Assembly (NCBI RefSeq): GCF_003987315.1
Contig: NZ_PIPI01000001.1
Span: 682,001-746,000, forward strand
Reading direction: 5' to 3'
Source: Aliidiomarina haloalkalitolerans
GTDB lineage: Bacteria; Pseudomonadota; Gammaproteobacteria; Enterobacterales; Alteromonadaceae
Length of the DNA: 64,000 bases
A program made the position numbers and the translations under genes. The notes beneath the pieces are model-generated. The model worked only from the letters and a program-made list of their open reading frames with translations. It had not been told where the DNA came from and ran no database searches. Each line of letters opens with the position of its first letter. Position 1 is the first letter of the stretch. Shown here piece by piece: positions 45,985 through 55,445 of this stretch.

Positions 45985-46553
45985 GATAAAAAGTCCCTAA
46001 TTTTTTCAGCGTCACTGCTGCTATAACCCATCTCTGTGGCGACAGCGGTCAATATCGATTTCTTCTTCGTGGTGTTGTTGTTGGTCACAACCCAATACGG
46101 TGAACCCGGAATTTGTTTCGGATTCGTGCTATTTCCTGCGGCCAGTAATTCTTGCTCTGTGGTGGCGAAGTACAAGCGATTGCGGCCACGAATGTCCAAA
46201 ACCTGCGTAAACTGAGTCACATGGCAGCGGTGAAGCATCGACAGAATAAACAAGAAGCGACCAACGGCGCCCTTTTGAGCGGCTAAATCAGCGCGGTCGA
46301 GGACGTCAAAGACGCTCGTTGAGCTGGCTGCCGCTCTGGTAGCTGCTACAGCTGCTGAAGTTCGCGGTTCCTGTACAGAGCCTTCTTGCTCATTACTTGT
46401 ATGCAAAGAGCTAGTCTGCAAAGAACCGGTATGCACCGCCACTGGGCTTAATCCGAGTAAACGGCGTAGAATAGTAGAGGCGCTTTCGCCGATATGCTGC
46501 GTATGTGAAGCGATATACGTATAGAGCTCTTCGTCGATTTCAATCTTTTTCAT
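45981..46553 (-). CDS. seqA: SeqA, replication initiation negative regulator
   Basis: A 190-residue protein that binds hemimethylated GATC sites and sequesters new origins. The N-terminal oligomerisation domain is MKKIEIDEELYTYIASHTQHIGESASTILRRLL. A variable linker rich in Ser, Ala and Thr (about 38-75) follows, and then the DNA-binding domain with RFLFILSMLHRCHVTQF and ATTEQELLAAGNSTNPKQI. Its presence implies Dam methylation in the host. Operon with pgm; divergent from ybfF. Confidence 0.96.
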   Translation of the reverse strand: MKKIEIDEELYTYIASHTQHIGESASTILRRLLGLSPVAVHTGSLQTSSLHTSNEQEGSVQEPRTSAAVAATRAAASSTSVFDVLDRADLAAQKGAVGRFLFILSMLHRCHVTQFTQVLDIRGRNRLYFATTEQELLAAGNSTNPKQIPGSPYWVVTNNNTTKKKSILTAVATEMGYSSSDAEKIRDFLS

Positions 46554-46718
46554 AGTTGGTGAACTTCCAATTCATTCGCGCAAGCTGGATGTACTGCTCG
46601 ATTATCTCGTCGATTAATTGCGGGAAGTATACCGAAGTCGATTGCTATTTGCACCGCACAAGCAGCTAGGCGACAATAGAAATTCAGGTCTTTGTTGGAA
46701 TTAAAAGGAAACCGAAGC

Positions 46719-47510
46719 ATGAGTGAAGCGGTAAAGCTGAATTACGAAACATCTGGGGATCGCGAGAACCCTGCATTAGTGTTAATTCATGGCCTATTTG
46801 GCGATGCTGATAATCTCAAAAGTATTAGCCGCGAACTCAGCGACAGTTACTATGTTGTCAATGTCGAATTACGTAATCATGGCAGCTCGCCTTGGACTGA
46901 CAGTATGCCTTTCCCGGCCATGGCTGCAGACATTAGCGCTGTTCTCGACGCCGAAAACATTGAACAAGCCCACCTCCTTGGCCATTCCCTAGGTGGCAAA
47001 GTCGCCATGGAATTTGCGTTACGCCATCCCAAGCAAGTGTTGTCGCTCGTTGTCGCCGACATCGCCCCAGTTGCCTACGACGCGCGCCATACCAGTATTT
47101 TAGATGCGCTTGAAGCAGTGAAACTGAGTGACTTGAAAAGTCGTCAGGACGCTGACAAACAGTTGAGTGAGTCAATCAATGAAGCCGGTGTTCGCATGTT
47201 CTTATTGAAAAACCTACGCAAGAATGAAGATGGTGAATGGCATTGGCGCCTTAATCTTGAAGGCTTACGTAAATGCTACGAAGACTTAATTGGTGAGCCG
47301 CAGCGTGAGGGCAAGTACCAGGGCCCGGTTTTGTTTATTCGCGGCGGACGTTCCGACTATATCCAGGAACAACACCGAGACGCGATTACAAGTCGTTTCC
47401 CGAAGGCTGAAGCGAAAACGATTGCCGAAACTGGCCATTGGCTACACGCAGAAAAACCGGCCGTATTTAACGGGATTGTGCGCCGCTTTTTGGAAGAACA
47501 AAACACTTAA
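46719..47510 (+). CDS. ybfF: YbfF, alpha/beta-hydrolase esterase
   Basis: A 263-residue hydrolase. The oxyanion stretch is LVLIHGLFGDADNL, the nucleophile elbow is GHSLGG, the acid lies near FIRGGRSDYI, and the catalytic histidine is in TGHWLHAEKP. It resembles E. coli YbfF (short-chain esterase/thioesterase). The start 46719 has AAGGAA upstream. Placement opposite seqA is conserved with E. coli. Confidence 0.92.
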   Translation: MSEAVKLNYETSGDRENPALVLIHGLFGDADNLKSISRELSDSYYVVNVELRNHGSSPWTDSMPFPAMAADISAVLDAENIEQAHLLGHSLGGKVAMEFALRHPKQVLSLVVADIAPVAYDARHTSILDALEAVKLSDLKSRQDADKQLSESINEAGVRMFLLKNLRKNEDGEWHWRLNLEGLRKCYEDLIGEPQREGKYQGPVLFIRGGRSDYIQEQHRDAITSRFPKAEAKTIAETGHWLHAEKPAVFNGIVRRFLEEQNT

Positions 47511-47523
47511 CTGAAGCTTTCAT

Positions 47524-47537
47524 ACCAATGCATTGGT
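47524..47537. repeat. 14-bp perfect palindrome after ybfF
   Basis: ACCAATGCATTGGT is a perfect palindrome 13 bases after the ybfF stop and 98 bases before the DUF2788 start. It may be a small operator for the downstream operon; there is no T-tract, so a terminator is unlikely. Confidence 0.45.
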
Positions 47538-47635
47538 TCGCACGACGTTAGGTTGAAAAAATTTCCCGCTGACTCGCACCAACTGGCGCTTTGTGGTATT
47601 CTCCGCGCCGAAACACAAGTGGAGTAAAAAACGCT

Positions 47636-47854
47636 ATGTTCGCTGAAAATTTAGAACAAATTGAATCACTCATGACAAACTTTGCCATTGCTGCGCTGTT
47701 TGTTCTGATCGGTTTAGCAATTCAAGATGTTCTAAAGAAAGGTAATGTGCCAAAATTTGGTCGCATTGCCGTTTGGCTGGTACTCTTTTTGGGAATGCTC
47801 GGCTTTATTGCCAAAGGCATTATCCAATTTGTTCTTGAAGCTCAACTACAATAA
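47636..47854 (+). CDS. DUF2788 small membrane protein
   Basis: A 72-residue protein with two membrane helices (about 14-30 and 44-62) joined by KKGNVPKFGRIAVW, matching the DUF2788 family of unknown function. GGAG precedes the ATG at 47636. First gene of a likely operon with ybfE and fldA. Confidence 0.82.
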   Translation: MFAENLEQIESLMTNFAIAALFVLIGLAIQDVLKKGNVPKFGRIAVWLVLFLGMLGFIAKGIIQFVLEAQLQ

Positions 47855-47859
47855 TAACC

Positions 47860-48135
47860 ATGGCTAAAGAAAGCAGCGATCTTGTCACGCCTGATTTATT
47901 TCAGAGCGACCGTCGCCCAGGGCGACCACGTACTAATCCGCTTCCTCGTGAAGTGCAGGTGCGTGTAAACAAACGTCGGCAACTTCAGCGCGACCGTAAA
48001 AACGGTTTACGCCGGGTTGAGTTAAAACTCGACGAAACGATGTACGAAACATTGAACCGTCAAGCCGAAGAGCAAGGTATCAGTCGTAGCGCATTAATCG
48101 AACAGATACTGCAGCAAGCTTTGGCAGACAAGTAA
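47860..48135 (+). CDS. ybfE: YbfE, ribbon-helix-helix protein
   Basis: A 91-residue basic protein. GRPRTNPLPREVQVRVNKRRQLQRD is followed by a ribbon-helix-helix domain (RRVELKLDETMYETLNRQAEEQGISRSALIEQIL), matching E. coli YbfE, which is LexA-regulated there. I saw no clear LexA box in the short upstream gap. It sits five bases after DUF2788 and 33 before fldA. Confidence 0.88.
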   Translation: MAKESSDLVTPDLFQSDRRPGRPRTNPLPREVQVRVNKRRQLQRDRKNGLRRVELKLDETMYETLNRQAEEQGISRSALIEQILQQALADK

Positions 48136-48168
48136 CGAATAAATTGATCACTTTGGAATGAAGTAACT

Positions 48169-48693
48169 ATGGCGACTGTTGGCTTATTTTTTGGTAGCGA
48201 TACCGGCAACACTGAAGCTGTTGCACAGATGATCCAAAAAGAATTAGGTAAGCACCTAATTGACGTGAAAGACATCGCAAAATCAACCAAAGAAGAAATT
48301 GCAGATTACGATCTGCTGATTTTTGGTATCCCGACTTGGTATTATGGCGAAGCCCAATGTGATTGGGATGACTTTTTCCCAGAGTTGGAAGAAGTTGATT
48401 TCGAAGGTAAAGTCGTGGCCATTTTCGGCTTAGGTGATCAAGAAGACTACGCTGAGTATTTCCTTGATGCGATGGGCATGATCCGCGATATCGTTGAAGC
48501 GCGCGGCGGCATTATTATTGGTCATTGGTCAACCGAAGGGTATCACTTCGAAGAATCGAAAGGCATGGCCGACGCCAACCATTTTGTTGGCTTGGGCATT
48601 GACGAAGATCGCCAACCAGAGCTGACCAAAGAGCGCGTTGAAAAGTGGTGCGCGCAGCTCCGTGAAGAAATGGGGTTAGACGAACTCGCCTAA
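48169..48693 (+). CDS. fldA: Flavodoxin 1 (FldA)
   Basis: A 174-residue long-chain flavodoxin, a low-potential FMN electron carrier. The phosphate-binding loop is GSDTGNTEAVA, the isoalloxazine loops are PTWYYGEAQCDWDDF and GLGDQEDYAEYF, and the long-chain insertion STEGYHFEESKG follows. It replaces ferredoxin under iron limitation, fitting its place just upstream of fur. Confidence 0.97.
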   Translation: MATVGLFFGSDTGNTEAVAQMIQKELGKHLIDVKDIAKSTKEEIADYDLLIFGIPTWYYGEAQCDWDDFFPELEEVDFEGKVVAIFGLGDQEDYAEYFLDAMGMIRDIVEARGGIIIGHWSTEGYHFEESKGMADANHFVGLGIDEDRQPELTKERVEKWCAQLREEMGLDELA

Positions 48694-48712
48694 ACTCGTC
48701 TTAAATCCAACG

Positions 48713-48739
48713 ACGCCCGCCTTTGTTGCGGGCGTTTTT
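48713..48739 (+). terminator. Terminator after fldA
   Basis: An 8-bp GC-rich stem, ACGCCCGC at 48713-48720 and GCGGGCGT at 48728-48735, with a seven-base loop, followed by TTTTT: a canonical Rho-independent terminator. Confidence 0.93.
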
Positions 48740-48741
48740 GT

Positions 48742-48770
48742 TTCATTCCCTACTCAGTTGTGGCTATAAT
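48742..48770 (+). promoter_or_regulatory. Promoter of fur
   Basis: A perfect -10, TATAAT at 48765-48770, with TTCATT at 48742-48747 as -35 at 17-base spacing. It lies between the fldA terminator and the fur start, so fur has its own promoter. The region over the start codon (TTGATAATGAGTAATG) partly resembles a Fur box but the match is weak. Confidence 0.65.
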
Positions 48771-48802
48771 CGAGAATGGTAGAGCAACAATGAGGATTGA
48801 TA

Positions 48803-49264
48803 ATGAGTAATGCTGATGTTCAACTCAAGAAAGCTGGCTTAAAAGTCACATCACCGCGAATTAAAATTCTCGAGGTGATGAAAAATCCAGCGCACCAGCA
48901 TGTTAGCGCCGAAGAGGTGTTTAAGATTCTCCTTGAGCAAGGTGACGAGGTTGGGCTTGCAACTGTCTATCGGGTCCTCAATCAGTTTGACGACGCTGGT
49001 ATTGTCACCCGCCACCATTTCGAAGGTGGGCGCTCAGTCTTCGAGTTAAGCGCCAAAGACCACCATGATCACCTCGTCTGTTTAGACTGCGGCCGCGTCA
49101 TTGAATTTGAAGACGATACCATAGAAAAACGGCAATTAGCTGTGGCAAAAGAGCATGGCCTCAGTTTGACTAATCATAGCTTGTACCTCTATGGTGAATG
49201 CAAAAATGCAGACACCTGTGACTATAATCGCGAAGATGCAGAGCATCATCGCATTGAACTTTAA
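48803..49264 (+). CDS. fur: Ferric uptake regulator Fur
   Basis: A 153-residue iron-responsive repressor. The winged helix has EVGLATVYRVLNQFDDAGIV, the regulatory metal site lies in the stretch ELSAKDHHDHLVC, and structural zinc cysteines are C93 and C96 (LVCLDCG), with later C133 and C139. The ATG at 48803 has TGAGGA seven bases upstream; an upstream TTG adds two residues only. Flanked by its own promoter and terminator. Confidence 0.97.
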   Translation: MSNADVQLKKAGLKVTSPRIKILEVMKNPAHQHVSAEEVFKILLEQGDEVGLATVYRVLNQFDDAGIVTRHHFEGGRSVFELSAKDHHDHLVCLDCGRVIEFEDDTIEKRQLAVAKEHGLSLTNHSLYLYGECKNADTCDYNREDAEHHRIEL

Positions 49265-49280
49265 GTCCAATTTGGATGAC

Positions 49281-49304
49281 AAACAGGCCGACTCCGGCCT
49301 GTTT
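49281..49304 (+). terminator. Terminator after fur
   Basis: A perfect 10-bp stem, AAACAGGCCG at 49281-49290 and CGGCCTGTTT at 49295-49304, with a four-base loop, ending in the T run and followed by ACGTTTT. Confidence 0.9.
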
Positions 49305-49327
49305 TACGTTTTAAGGTAAAATTATTT

Positions 49328-50366
49328 ATGCAGTGGATGATATACGGCGCGAATGGCTACACCGGTGAGCTAATTGCCAGAGAAGCGATAGGCCCATCAA
49401 CAGCAACCCATTTTAGCTGGCCGCAATAGCGAGAAAGTAGCCGCTTTAGCGACTGAACTTGGGCTGCAAGCGCGCGCATTCGAATTAAATAGTGTGGGTC
49501 AGGTTGCCAAACAACTGAAAGACATTGATCTCGTTGTGCATTGTGCTGGTCCTTTCGAGCTTACAGCTGAAGTGATGATGAAGGCATGTATTGCCAGTAA
49601 AACCCATTATCTTGATATTACTGGTGAACTTGATGTGTTCGAGCTTGCTGCTAGCTTCCAAGACCAAGCCAAAGCTGCCGGCGTCGTGCTCTGCCCCGGT
49701 GTCGGTTTCGACGTTATCCCGACCGACTGTGTCGCAGCTCAGTTAAAGCAACAAATGCCCGATGCAACGCATTTACGCCTCGGCTTTGACTCTCGCTCAC
49801 GAATGAGTCGCGGGACCGCTAAAACCAGCGTACGCCGTATTGGTGAAGGTGGTGCAATTCGCAAGAATGGTAAGATTACCGCGGTACCACTCGCCTATAA
49901 AGCCGAGAAAATCGATTTCGGCGGTGGTGAAAAAATGGCAATGACCATTCCGTGGGGGGATGTTTCAACCGCTTATTACAGTACTGGCATTGGTAATGTT
50001 GAAGTCTTTATTCCAGCGCACCCAAAACTAGTCAGCCGCATGCGCCGCATGAATTGGTTCCGTTGGTTATTCCGCACCGAAATGATGAAAAACTGGTTGA
50101 TGAAGAAGATTGATAATCAACCGGCGGGGCCAAAAGACGAAGAGCGTGAAAAACACTACACGTGGGTTTGGGGTGAAGTTAAAAATGCACAAGGCGAGAC
50201 TCTCACAATGCGCAAACAAGTGCTGAATGGCTATACCCTGACAGCTCAAGGCGCAGTGTTTATGGCGATGCATGTACTTGCAACTGGTCCAGCGGGAGGC
50301 TTTTATACGCCATCGAAACTCTACGGGCCTGAGTTAGTTGAAAAGTTTTTGTATCAGCCAAGCTGA
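49328..50366 (+). pseudogene. Saccharopine-dehydrogenase-like oxidoreductase, frameshifted
   Basis: The start ATG at 49328 opens a dinucleotide-fold N-terminus (MIYGANGYTGELIAREAI) that hits a stop after 33 codons. The continuation (PILAGRNSEKVAALATELGL, then the long frame to 50366 with HCAGPFELTAEVMMKACI and GVGFDVIPTDC) is in another frame. Removing one G from the GG at 49391-49392 joins both parts into a 345-residue protein of the trans-acting enoyl reductase/saccharopine dehydrogenase-like family. Without it, only a fragment from GTG 49494 lacking the nucleotide loop would be made. Either a real pseudogene or a base-call error. Confidence 0.85.
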
Positions 50367-50420
50367 ATAAACAACTATTCGCATCAGCAGTATGAGCACT
50401 TGAAGTGTTAACACCGACAA

Positions 50421-50456
50421 AAAAGCGGCTGACTGATTTACTCAGTAGCCGCTTTT
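50421..50456. terminator. Bidirectional terminator between frameshifted gene and glnS
   Basis: Arms AAAAGCGGCT at 50421-50430 and AGCCGCTTTT at 50447-50456 continue inward as ACTGA / TCAGT with one bulged G. A-tract and T-tract flank it on either side, so it can serve both converging transcripts. Confidence 0.88.
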
Positions 50457-50493
50457 CTAATCAACTAAATGACGCGATTTTTAATAACTTGAA

Positions 50494-52167
50494 TTAATCA
50501 TCGCCACTAATTTTGGCCCAACTATCACGTAGACCGACTGTCCGATTAAAGACCAACTTCTCGGCACTTGCGTCACGATTGTCTAAACAGAAATATCCCA
50601 TCCGCTCAAACTGGAACCCTTGTTCCGCTTGCGCTTGTGCTAGAGAAGGTTCGACAAAGCCTTGCACCACCACGAGTGACTCTGGGTTTAAAGCTTCGTC
50701 TAAGGTTTCCGCTGCACCTGGATTTGGAATGTTAAACAAACGGTCGTACAAGCGAATCTCCGCTGGAATTGCATGCGCTGCTGAAACCCAGTGGATGACC
50801 CCTTTCACTTTACGGCCATCAGCAGGATCTTTACCCAAAGTATCCGCATCATAGGTACAGAAGATCGTGGTAATTTCACCATTTTCGTCTTTCTCAACGC
50901 GCTCCGCTTTAATCACGTAGGCGTTGCGCAGGCGAACTTCTTTACCTAACACCAAACGCTTAAATTTCTTATTTGCTTCCTCGCGGAAGTCTTCTCGCTC
51001 AATGTAGATTTCGCCACTAAACGGAACTTCACGTTGACCTAATTCATCACGGTTCGGATGATTCGGTGCCTGCAACGTTTCACTAGCGCCAGCTGGGTAG
51101 TTCTCAATCACTACTTTCACCGGGTCGAGCACAGCCATTGCCCGTGGCGCGTTTTCATTGAGGTCATCGCGGATACAGGCTTCTAAAATGCCCATTTCCA
51201 CCATGTTGTCCATTTTTGTCACACCGATTCGGTGTGCGAACTCGCGGATTGACGCTGGCGTATAACCACGGCGGCGCAATCCAGCAATAGTCGGCATGCG
51301 TGGGTCGTCCCAACCACTCACATGGTTCTCAGTCACTAACAGATTAAGCTTACGCTTACTCATGACAGTATATTCGAGGTTCAAACGCGAAAACTCGATT
51401 TGCTGCGGGTGGCACGGAATTGAAATGTTATCCAATACCCAATCGTACAAGCGGCGGTTGTCTTGGAACTCCAGCGTGCACAATGAGTGGGTAATGTTTT
51501 CCAACGCATCCGAAATACAATGCGTGAAATCATACATGGGATAAACACACCACTTGTCACCGGTTTGGTGGTGATGCACATGACGGATTCGATAGATAAC
51601 TGGATCGCGCATGCACATGAACGGCGATGACATATCAATTTTCGCTCGCAATGAGCAATGCCCTTCGGGATATTCGCCTGCGGTCATTTTGGCAAATTCA
51701 GCTAAATTCACGTCAACCGCTGTGTCGCGGTATGGACTGTTTTTGCCAGGTTCTTTCAACGTGCCACGCATTTCCCGAATGATTTCTTGCGACGAGAAAT
51801 CAACGTAAGCTAAGCCTTTTTCAATCAGCTCAATGGCGAAGCCGTGCAATGCTTCAAAATAATCCGATGAATAGCGCTCTTTACCTTCCCACTCGTAACC
51901 TAACCAACGGACGTCAGCTTTGATTGCACTCACGTACTCCATGCTTTCTTTCAATGGGTTGGTATCGTCGAAACGCAGATTACAGGTACCTTGATAGTCT
52001 TCAGCAATACCGAAGTTCAAGACAATCGATTTTGCGTGACCAATATGCAAGTAGCCGTTCGGCTCTGGCGGGAAACGGGTGTGAACCGATGTGTGCTTCC
52101 CTGAAGCTAAATCGGTGTCGATAATTTTGCGAATAAAATTCGTCGGACGCGAGGCACTTTCGGCCAT
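50494..52167 (-). CDS. glnS: Glutaminyl-tRNA synthetase (GlnS)
   Basis: A 557-residue class I synthetase. HIGH motif at residues 41-44 in [16 protein letters not shown]; the KMSKS counterpart reads VMSKRKL. The acceptor-binding region (TRxP-like GLRRRGYTP) and C-terminal beta-barrels ([28 protein letters not shown]) are present, full length. GGAG precedes the start. Follows pxpC on the same strand after 117 bases and is probably separately transcribed. Confidence 0.97.
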   Translation of the reverse strand: MAESASRPTNFIRKIIDTDLASGKHTSVHTRFPPEPNGYLHIGHAKSIVLNFGIAEDYQGTCNLRFDDTNPLKESMEYVSAIKADVRWLGYEWEGKERYSSDYFEALHGFAIELIEKGLAYVDFSSQEIIREMRGTLKEPGKNSPYRDTAVDVNLAEFAKMTAGEYPEGHCSLRAKIDMSSPFMCMRDPVIYRIRHVHHHQTGDKWCVYPMYDFTHCISDALENITHSLCTLEFQDNRRLYDWVLDNISIPCHPQQIEFSRLNLEYTVMSKRKLNLLVTENHVSGWDDPRMPTIAGLRRRGYTPASIREFAHRIGVTKMDNMVEMGILEACIRDDLNENAPRAMAVLDPVKVVIENYPAGASETLQAPNHPNRDELGQREVPFSGEIYIEREDFREEANKKFKRLVLGKEVRLRNAYVIKAERVEKDENGEITTIFCTYDADTLGKDPADGRKVKGVIHWVSAAHAIPAEIRLYDRLFNIPNPGAAETLDEALNPESLVVVQGFVEPSLAQAQAEQGFQFERMGYFCLDNRDASAEKLVFNRTVGLRDSWAKISGDD

Positions 52168-52284
52168 TCAGGACTCTCCGTTACAGCAAAACTTAAATAA
52201 TTCATTGTCGATATGGCGGGAAACGCGCCCACGCCGCACCGACGCAAAAAACATGGGCGCTATGATCGCAATATTATGCGCAGC

Positions 52285-53211
52285 TTACAAGCCGAAAAAG
52301 CGAAGATATCTTCGCATTTGTTGCTGGGCTTCAGCAAGCGAAATGGGTTGGAAGCGAACTTTTGCACCTGGGGCACATTGTGCGAGCTCAAAACCATCCA
52401 GCGGCAAAATATTTCCGAGCTTCGGATAGCCGCCTAAGGTTTGCCGATCCTCGAGCATGATTATCGGTTGACCGTCCGGTGGTATCTGAATAGCACCATA
52501 ACTAACACCTTCCGATAGGAAGCTGCCACTCGGCGCCTCTATTTCTGGACCATGCAAGCGCGCACCTTGGCGATTACTGTCGGTCGACAAGGTAAACTCG
52601 CTCTGCCACAACGTTTGCCAAGCATCTTTACTGAAATGATGCTGTTGATAGCCAGGAATTACGTGCAACACCACCTCGTTCGTCCATTGCGGCAAATAAC
52701 TTTGGGGAATTTGCCGGCTCAATGTTTCGTGAATTAAATGCTTACAAGGTAACTCGTCGCCAGCTTGCAATGGCTCACCATTGCCATTCACGCCACCTAG
52801 GTGATCACGCATAACCGTTGAGCGGCTGCCAAGCACTTCTGGGGTTTGGAAGCCGCCGCTAACAGCTAAATAAGCGCGAAAGCCATAGCGTGGCGTACCA
52901 AATTTTAGGCGGTCGCCCTGACGCACCCAAAAACTCCGCCAAGGTATCTGTGGCTCACCATTGACCGTTAAATTTAAGTCACCACCTGTAATCGCCACCA
53001 TGGTTTGCGTGCGTGACTCAAGCTCGAGTCCGCCCGCTGTCACTTCAATCACGGCAGCGTCCGGCACGTTATCGAGTAAACGGTTTGCCCAGTAGGCAGA
53101 ATTTGCGTCTAACGGACCACCACGAGTCACGCCTAAGTGTTGAAAACCAAGCCGACCCGAATCTTGAATTAAACTTAGAATACCGCCCTTAATCACCCGA
53201 AAGCCGGTCAT
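52285..53211 (-). CDS. pxpC: 5-oxoprolinase subunit C (PxpC)
   Basis: A 308-residue subunit of prokaryotic 5-oxoprolinase, also annotated as biotin-dependent carboxyltransferase-like AHS2. GGILSLIQDSGRLGFQHLGVTRGGPLD at the start and TVMRDHLGG, DSNRQGARL, and ILPLDGFELAQ later are family signatures. Its ATG overlaps the pxpB stop by one base (TAATG). With PxpB it uses ATP to open 5-oxoproline (pyroglutamate). Confidence 0.93.
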   Translation of the reverse strand: MTGFRVIKGGILSLIQDSGRLGFQHLGVTRGGPLDANSAYWANRLLDNVPDAAVIEVTAGGLELESRTQTMVAITGGDLNLTVNGEPQIPWRSFWVRQGDRLKFGTPRYGFRAYLAVSGGFQTPEVLGSRSTVMRDHLGGVNGNGEPLQAGDELPCKHLIHETLSRQIPQSYLPQWTNEVVLHVIPGYQQHHFSKDAWQTLWQSEFTLSTDSNRQGARLHGPEIEAPSGSFLSEGVSYGAIQIPPDGQPIIMLEDRQTLGGYPKLGNILPLDGFELAQCAPGAKVRFQPISLAEAQQQMRRYLRFFGL

Positions 53212-53969
53212 TATTGCGCTCCTTGCTCAGCATAAGCTTGATACTCACTCAGCGTAATGGCTTTAAATTGAATACGATCACCCACCTGTACCGCTGTCAT
53301 GGGTGTGCGTTTCGGATCAAACCATTGTACCGGACTGCGACCAATGATATTCCAACCGCCCGGTGAGTCTTGCGGATACACGGCAGATTGACGTTCTGCA
53401 ATACCAACACTGCCCGCTGGCACATGTGTGCGGGGGGCATCGAGACGCGGGACTTTGAGTGCGTCTGGTAATGAGCCTAAATAGGCAAAGCCCGGGGCGA
53501 ACCCAAGAGCATACACTTGCAACTGCTGGCCACTATGCGCAGCAATGAGTTCTTCCGCTGTTAGCCCGGTGTGTTGTAATACGCGCTCTAAATCCGGAGC
53601 CATAGTAGGGTCGTAACAAACCGGTACGGTTACCAATTTACCCGGTGCATTCGCATCTTCTGCCGACCACGGACTGCATAACCATGGCACTTCATCAATA
53701 ATACCTTGCAGCGCTAACTGGAGGTCATAGACACGAACATTCCGCGGTTCGTAATACACTAACAAACTAGCGTACGCTGGAACCACTTCATTGACGACAT
53801 CGGCGAGTTGGTTCAATACACGTTCGCGAATGCTTGCCAGATAACTTGGCATACAGGCGTCTATCTCGTCGCCAAACTTAACCAGTAAAGCGTCAACACC
53901 GGCGTTACAAAACTCTGCGACGGGTGCCGCAAGTTCAGTTTCTTGAGCAGTTGTGACCAAATTGGTCAT
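53211..53969 (-). CDS. pxpB: 5-oxoprolinase subunit B (PxpB)
   Basis: A 252-residue AHS1/KipI-family protein. The core LLVYYEPR, VPVCYDP, LQVYALGFAPGFAYLGSLP and SVGIAERQSAVYPQDSPGGW blocks are all present. AAGGAG precedes the ATG. It sits between pxpA (91-base gap) and pxpC (one-base overlap). Together the three form the ATP-dependent pyroglutamate-to-glutamate enzyme. Confidence 0.93.
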   Translation of the reverse strand: MTNLVTTAQETELAAPVAEFCNAGVDALLVKFGDEIDACMPSYLASIRERVLNQLADVVNEVVPAYASLLVYYEPRNVRVYDLQLALQGIIDEVPWLCSPWSAEDANAPGKLVTVPVCYDPTMAPDLERVLQHTGLTAEELIAAHSGQQLQVYALGFAPGFAYLGSLPDALKVPRLDAPRTHVPAGSVGIAERQSAVYPQDSPGGWNIIGRSPVQWFDPKRTPMTAVQVGDRIQFKAITLSEYQAYAEQGAQ

Positions 53970-54060
53970 AGACTGACTACTCCTTTCTCAAAGCGTAAAT
54001 TTAATGCGTCTGCGCGGCATTCTCGGCATGGGTCTTGCTTATCCGTTCGACAGTGAGTCG

Positions 54061-54804
54061 TTACTGTCCCTGCAATGCGGCGCGAATTGCTTGGATAGCG
54101 GCCAGTGCTTGTGGTGTGTCACCATGAACACAAAGCGTGTCGATAGGTAGTGTCAGAACTTCCCCATCGCAACTTGTCACCTGCCCAGCAGCAAATTGTA
54201 TTGCTTGCGATACCATAGCATTTAAATCGTGATGGACAGCTCCGACTTGGTTGCGTGGCACGAGTTTTCCATCGCTTTGGTAGGCTCGATCGGCAAAGCC
54301 TTCAAACCACAGCGCAATGCCGTACTCACCAGCAATTTGGCGCCACGGTTCTGGGTTCGATTGCGCCGGAAGTACAAGTTTTAGCTGCGGGTGATAGGCG
54401 CGCACAGCAGAAAGTATTGCGCGCAACGTTTCTTCGTCGCGCATCATATCGTGGTACAAGGCACCATGCGGTTTAACGTAATGGACACGGCTGTTGTGGC
54501 TGCGACAAAACGCATCAAGAGCACCAATTTGATACAACACAGTGGCCTGCACTTCAGCTGGCGACAGTGCCATTGATCGACGACCGAAACCAACTAAATC
54601 CGGGTATGCTGGGTGGGCACCAATTTTAACTTGGTGTTGAGCAGCAAGTGCTACGGTTGTTGCCATCGTGAACGGATCTGAGGCGTGAAAACCACAAGCG
54701 ATGTTGGCGCAGTCAATCAACGGCATAACCGCGGCGTCATCACCCATAGTCCAGGCGCCAAAGCTTTCGCCAAGATCACAATTTAACAGTAGCTGTTTAC
54801 TCAC
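54061..54804 (-). CDS. pxpA: 5-oxoprolinase subunit A (PxpA)
   Basis: A 247-residue LamB/YcsF-family protein. The start block [21 protein letters not shown], the metal-like residues [10 protein letters not shown], and [17 protein letters not shown] are diagnostic. It begins at GTG 54804 with AAGGG upstream, four bases after the stop of a small membrane-protein gene. Subunit A is essential for the Pxp activity in studied bacteria. Confidence 0.95.
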   Translation of the reverse strand: MSKQLLLNCDLGESFGAWTMGDDAAVMPLIDCANIACGFHASDPFTMATTVALAAQHQVKIGAHPAYPDLVGFGRRSMALSPAEVQATVLYQIGALDAFCRSHNSRVHYVKPHGALYHDMMRDEETLRAILSAVRAYHPQLKLVLPAQSNPEPWRQIAGEYGIALWFEGFADRAYQSDGKLVPRNQVGAVHHDLNAMVSQAIQFAAGQVTSCDGEVLTLPIDTLCVHGDTPQALAAIQAIRAALQGQ

Positions 54805-54807
54805 CGT

Positions 54808-55248
54808 TTATTGCCCTTGCTGATATTTCTCTGAAAAACGCAGCTGCATTAAAAACAGCGCATAGATGCCGATACCTAGTGCCGCCAGCCAAAGTGTTGG
54901 CCAAGCAAGATACCACAATCGATGTTCAAAATAGATGGCAATTGAGCCAACCAAACCGAACGTCGTCAATGCCGTTGCTAACCAAGTTGAAATTTTTGCT
55001 GCCACTTGAACTTTATCAAAGCGCATCAGACCAAGAATGGCGCCGATGATGATTCCCCAGGCAATGGGACTGAACACTTGGTACCAATTTAGCCCTGTTG
55101 ATTGAATCAGGCGCAATAAATCTTGGGCGTCAGACAATAAAAAAATCAAACCGATAGGTGCAGTGACCAAGGCAATGGTTTTTTGTATGGTTTTCTCTTT
55201 GCTCACAGGCTGCGGAATAAAAGGTTCGCGGTCTTTATCGGTCGGCAT
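54808..55248 (-). CDS. Four-helix membrane protein at head of pxp operon
   Basis: A 146-residue protein with four probable membrane helices (about 24-42, 54-76, 84-105 and 113-134) and a charged N-terminus MPTDKDREPFIPQP. I do not recognise the family. The stop lies three bases before pxpA, so it is part of the pxp transcript and may be a pyroglutamate or related transport aid, though nothing in the sequence shows this. An upstream 16-base iterated repeat covers its promoter region. Confidence 0.7.
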   Translation of the reverse strand: MPTDKDREPFIPQPVSKEKTIQKTIALVTAPIGLIFLLSDAQDLLRLIQSTGLNWYQVFSPIAWGIIIGAILGLMRFDKVQVAAKISTWLATALTTFGLVGSIAIYFEHRLWYLAWPTLWLAALGIGIYALFLMQLRFSEKYQQGQ

Positions 55249-55272
55249 ACAGGTCTCATTTAACTGAACTGG

Positions 55273-55313
55273 GTTAGTCTTACTAATAGTTAGTCTTGAT
55301 AATCGTTAGTCTT
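55273..55313. repeat. Three GTTAGTCTT repeats with exact 16-base period
   Basis: The nonamer GTTAGTCTT occurs at 55273, 55289 and 55305, each 16 bases apart, in the divergent region between the pxp operon and phoX, 25 bases from the pxp-side start codon. Evenly spaced direct repeats of this sort usually bind a regulator cooperatively; which one is unknown. Confidence 0.8.
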
Positions 55314-55376
55314 TATCATGCCAGATACGCACTCGAAAACAAACAAGACCATGGTCGCAAATTAGTTTTCTATTCG

Positions 55377-55394
55377 TTGTCATAAAGTTGTCAT
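55377..55394 (+). promoter_or_regulatory. PHO box (PhoB site) of phoX
   Basis: TTGTCATAAAGTTGTCAT: two heptamers TTGTCAT separated by four bases, giving the 11-base period of the PhoB consensus (CTGTCAT-x4-CTGTCAY). A -10-like TAAAAC at 55405-55410, preceded by TGC as in extended -10 promoters, starts 10 bases downstream, the usual Pho promoter layout. phoX begins 36 bases further on. Confidence 0.85.
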
Positions 55395-55445
55395 GCCAGT
55401 TTGCTAAAACTTGGCAGCAAAGTTTAGGACAAAAGAGAGCTACTG

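Noticed and set aside
48795-48815. Fur-box-like sequence over the fur start
   Set aside because: Matches only about the first half of the 19-base consensus; not enough to call autoregulation.
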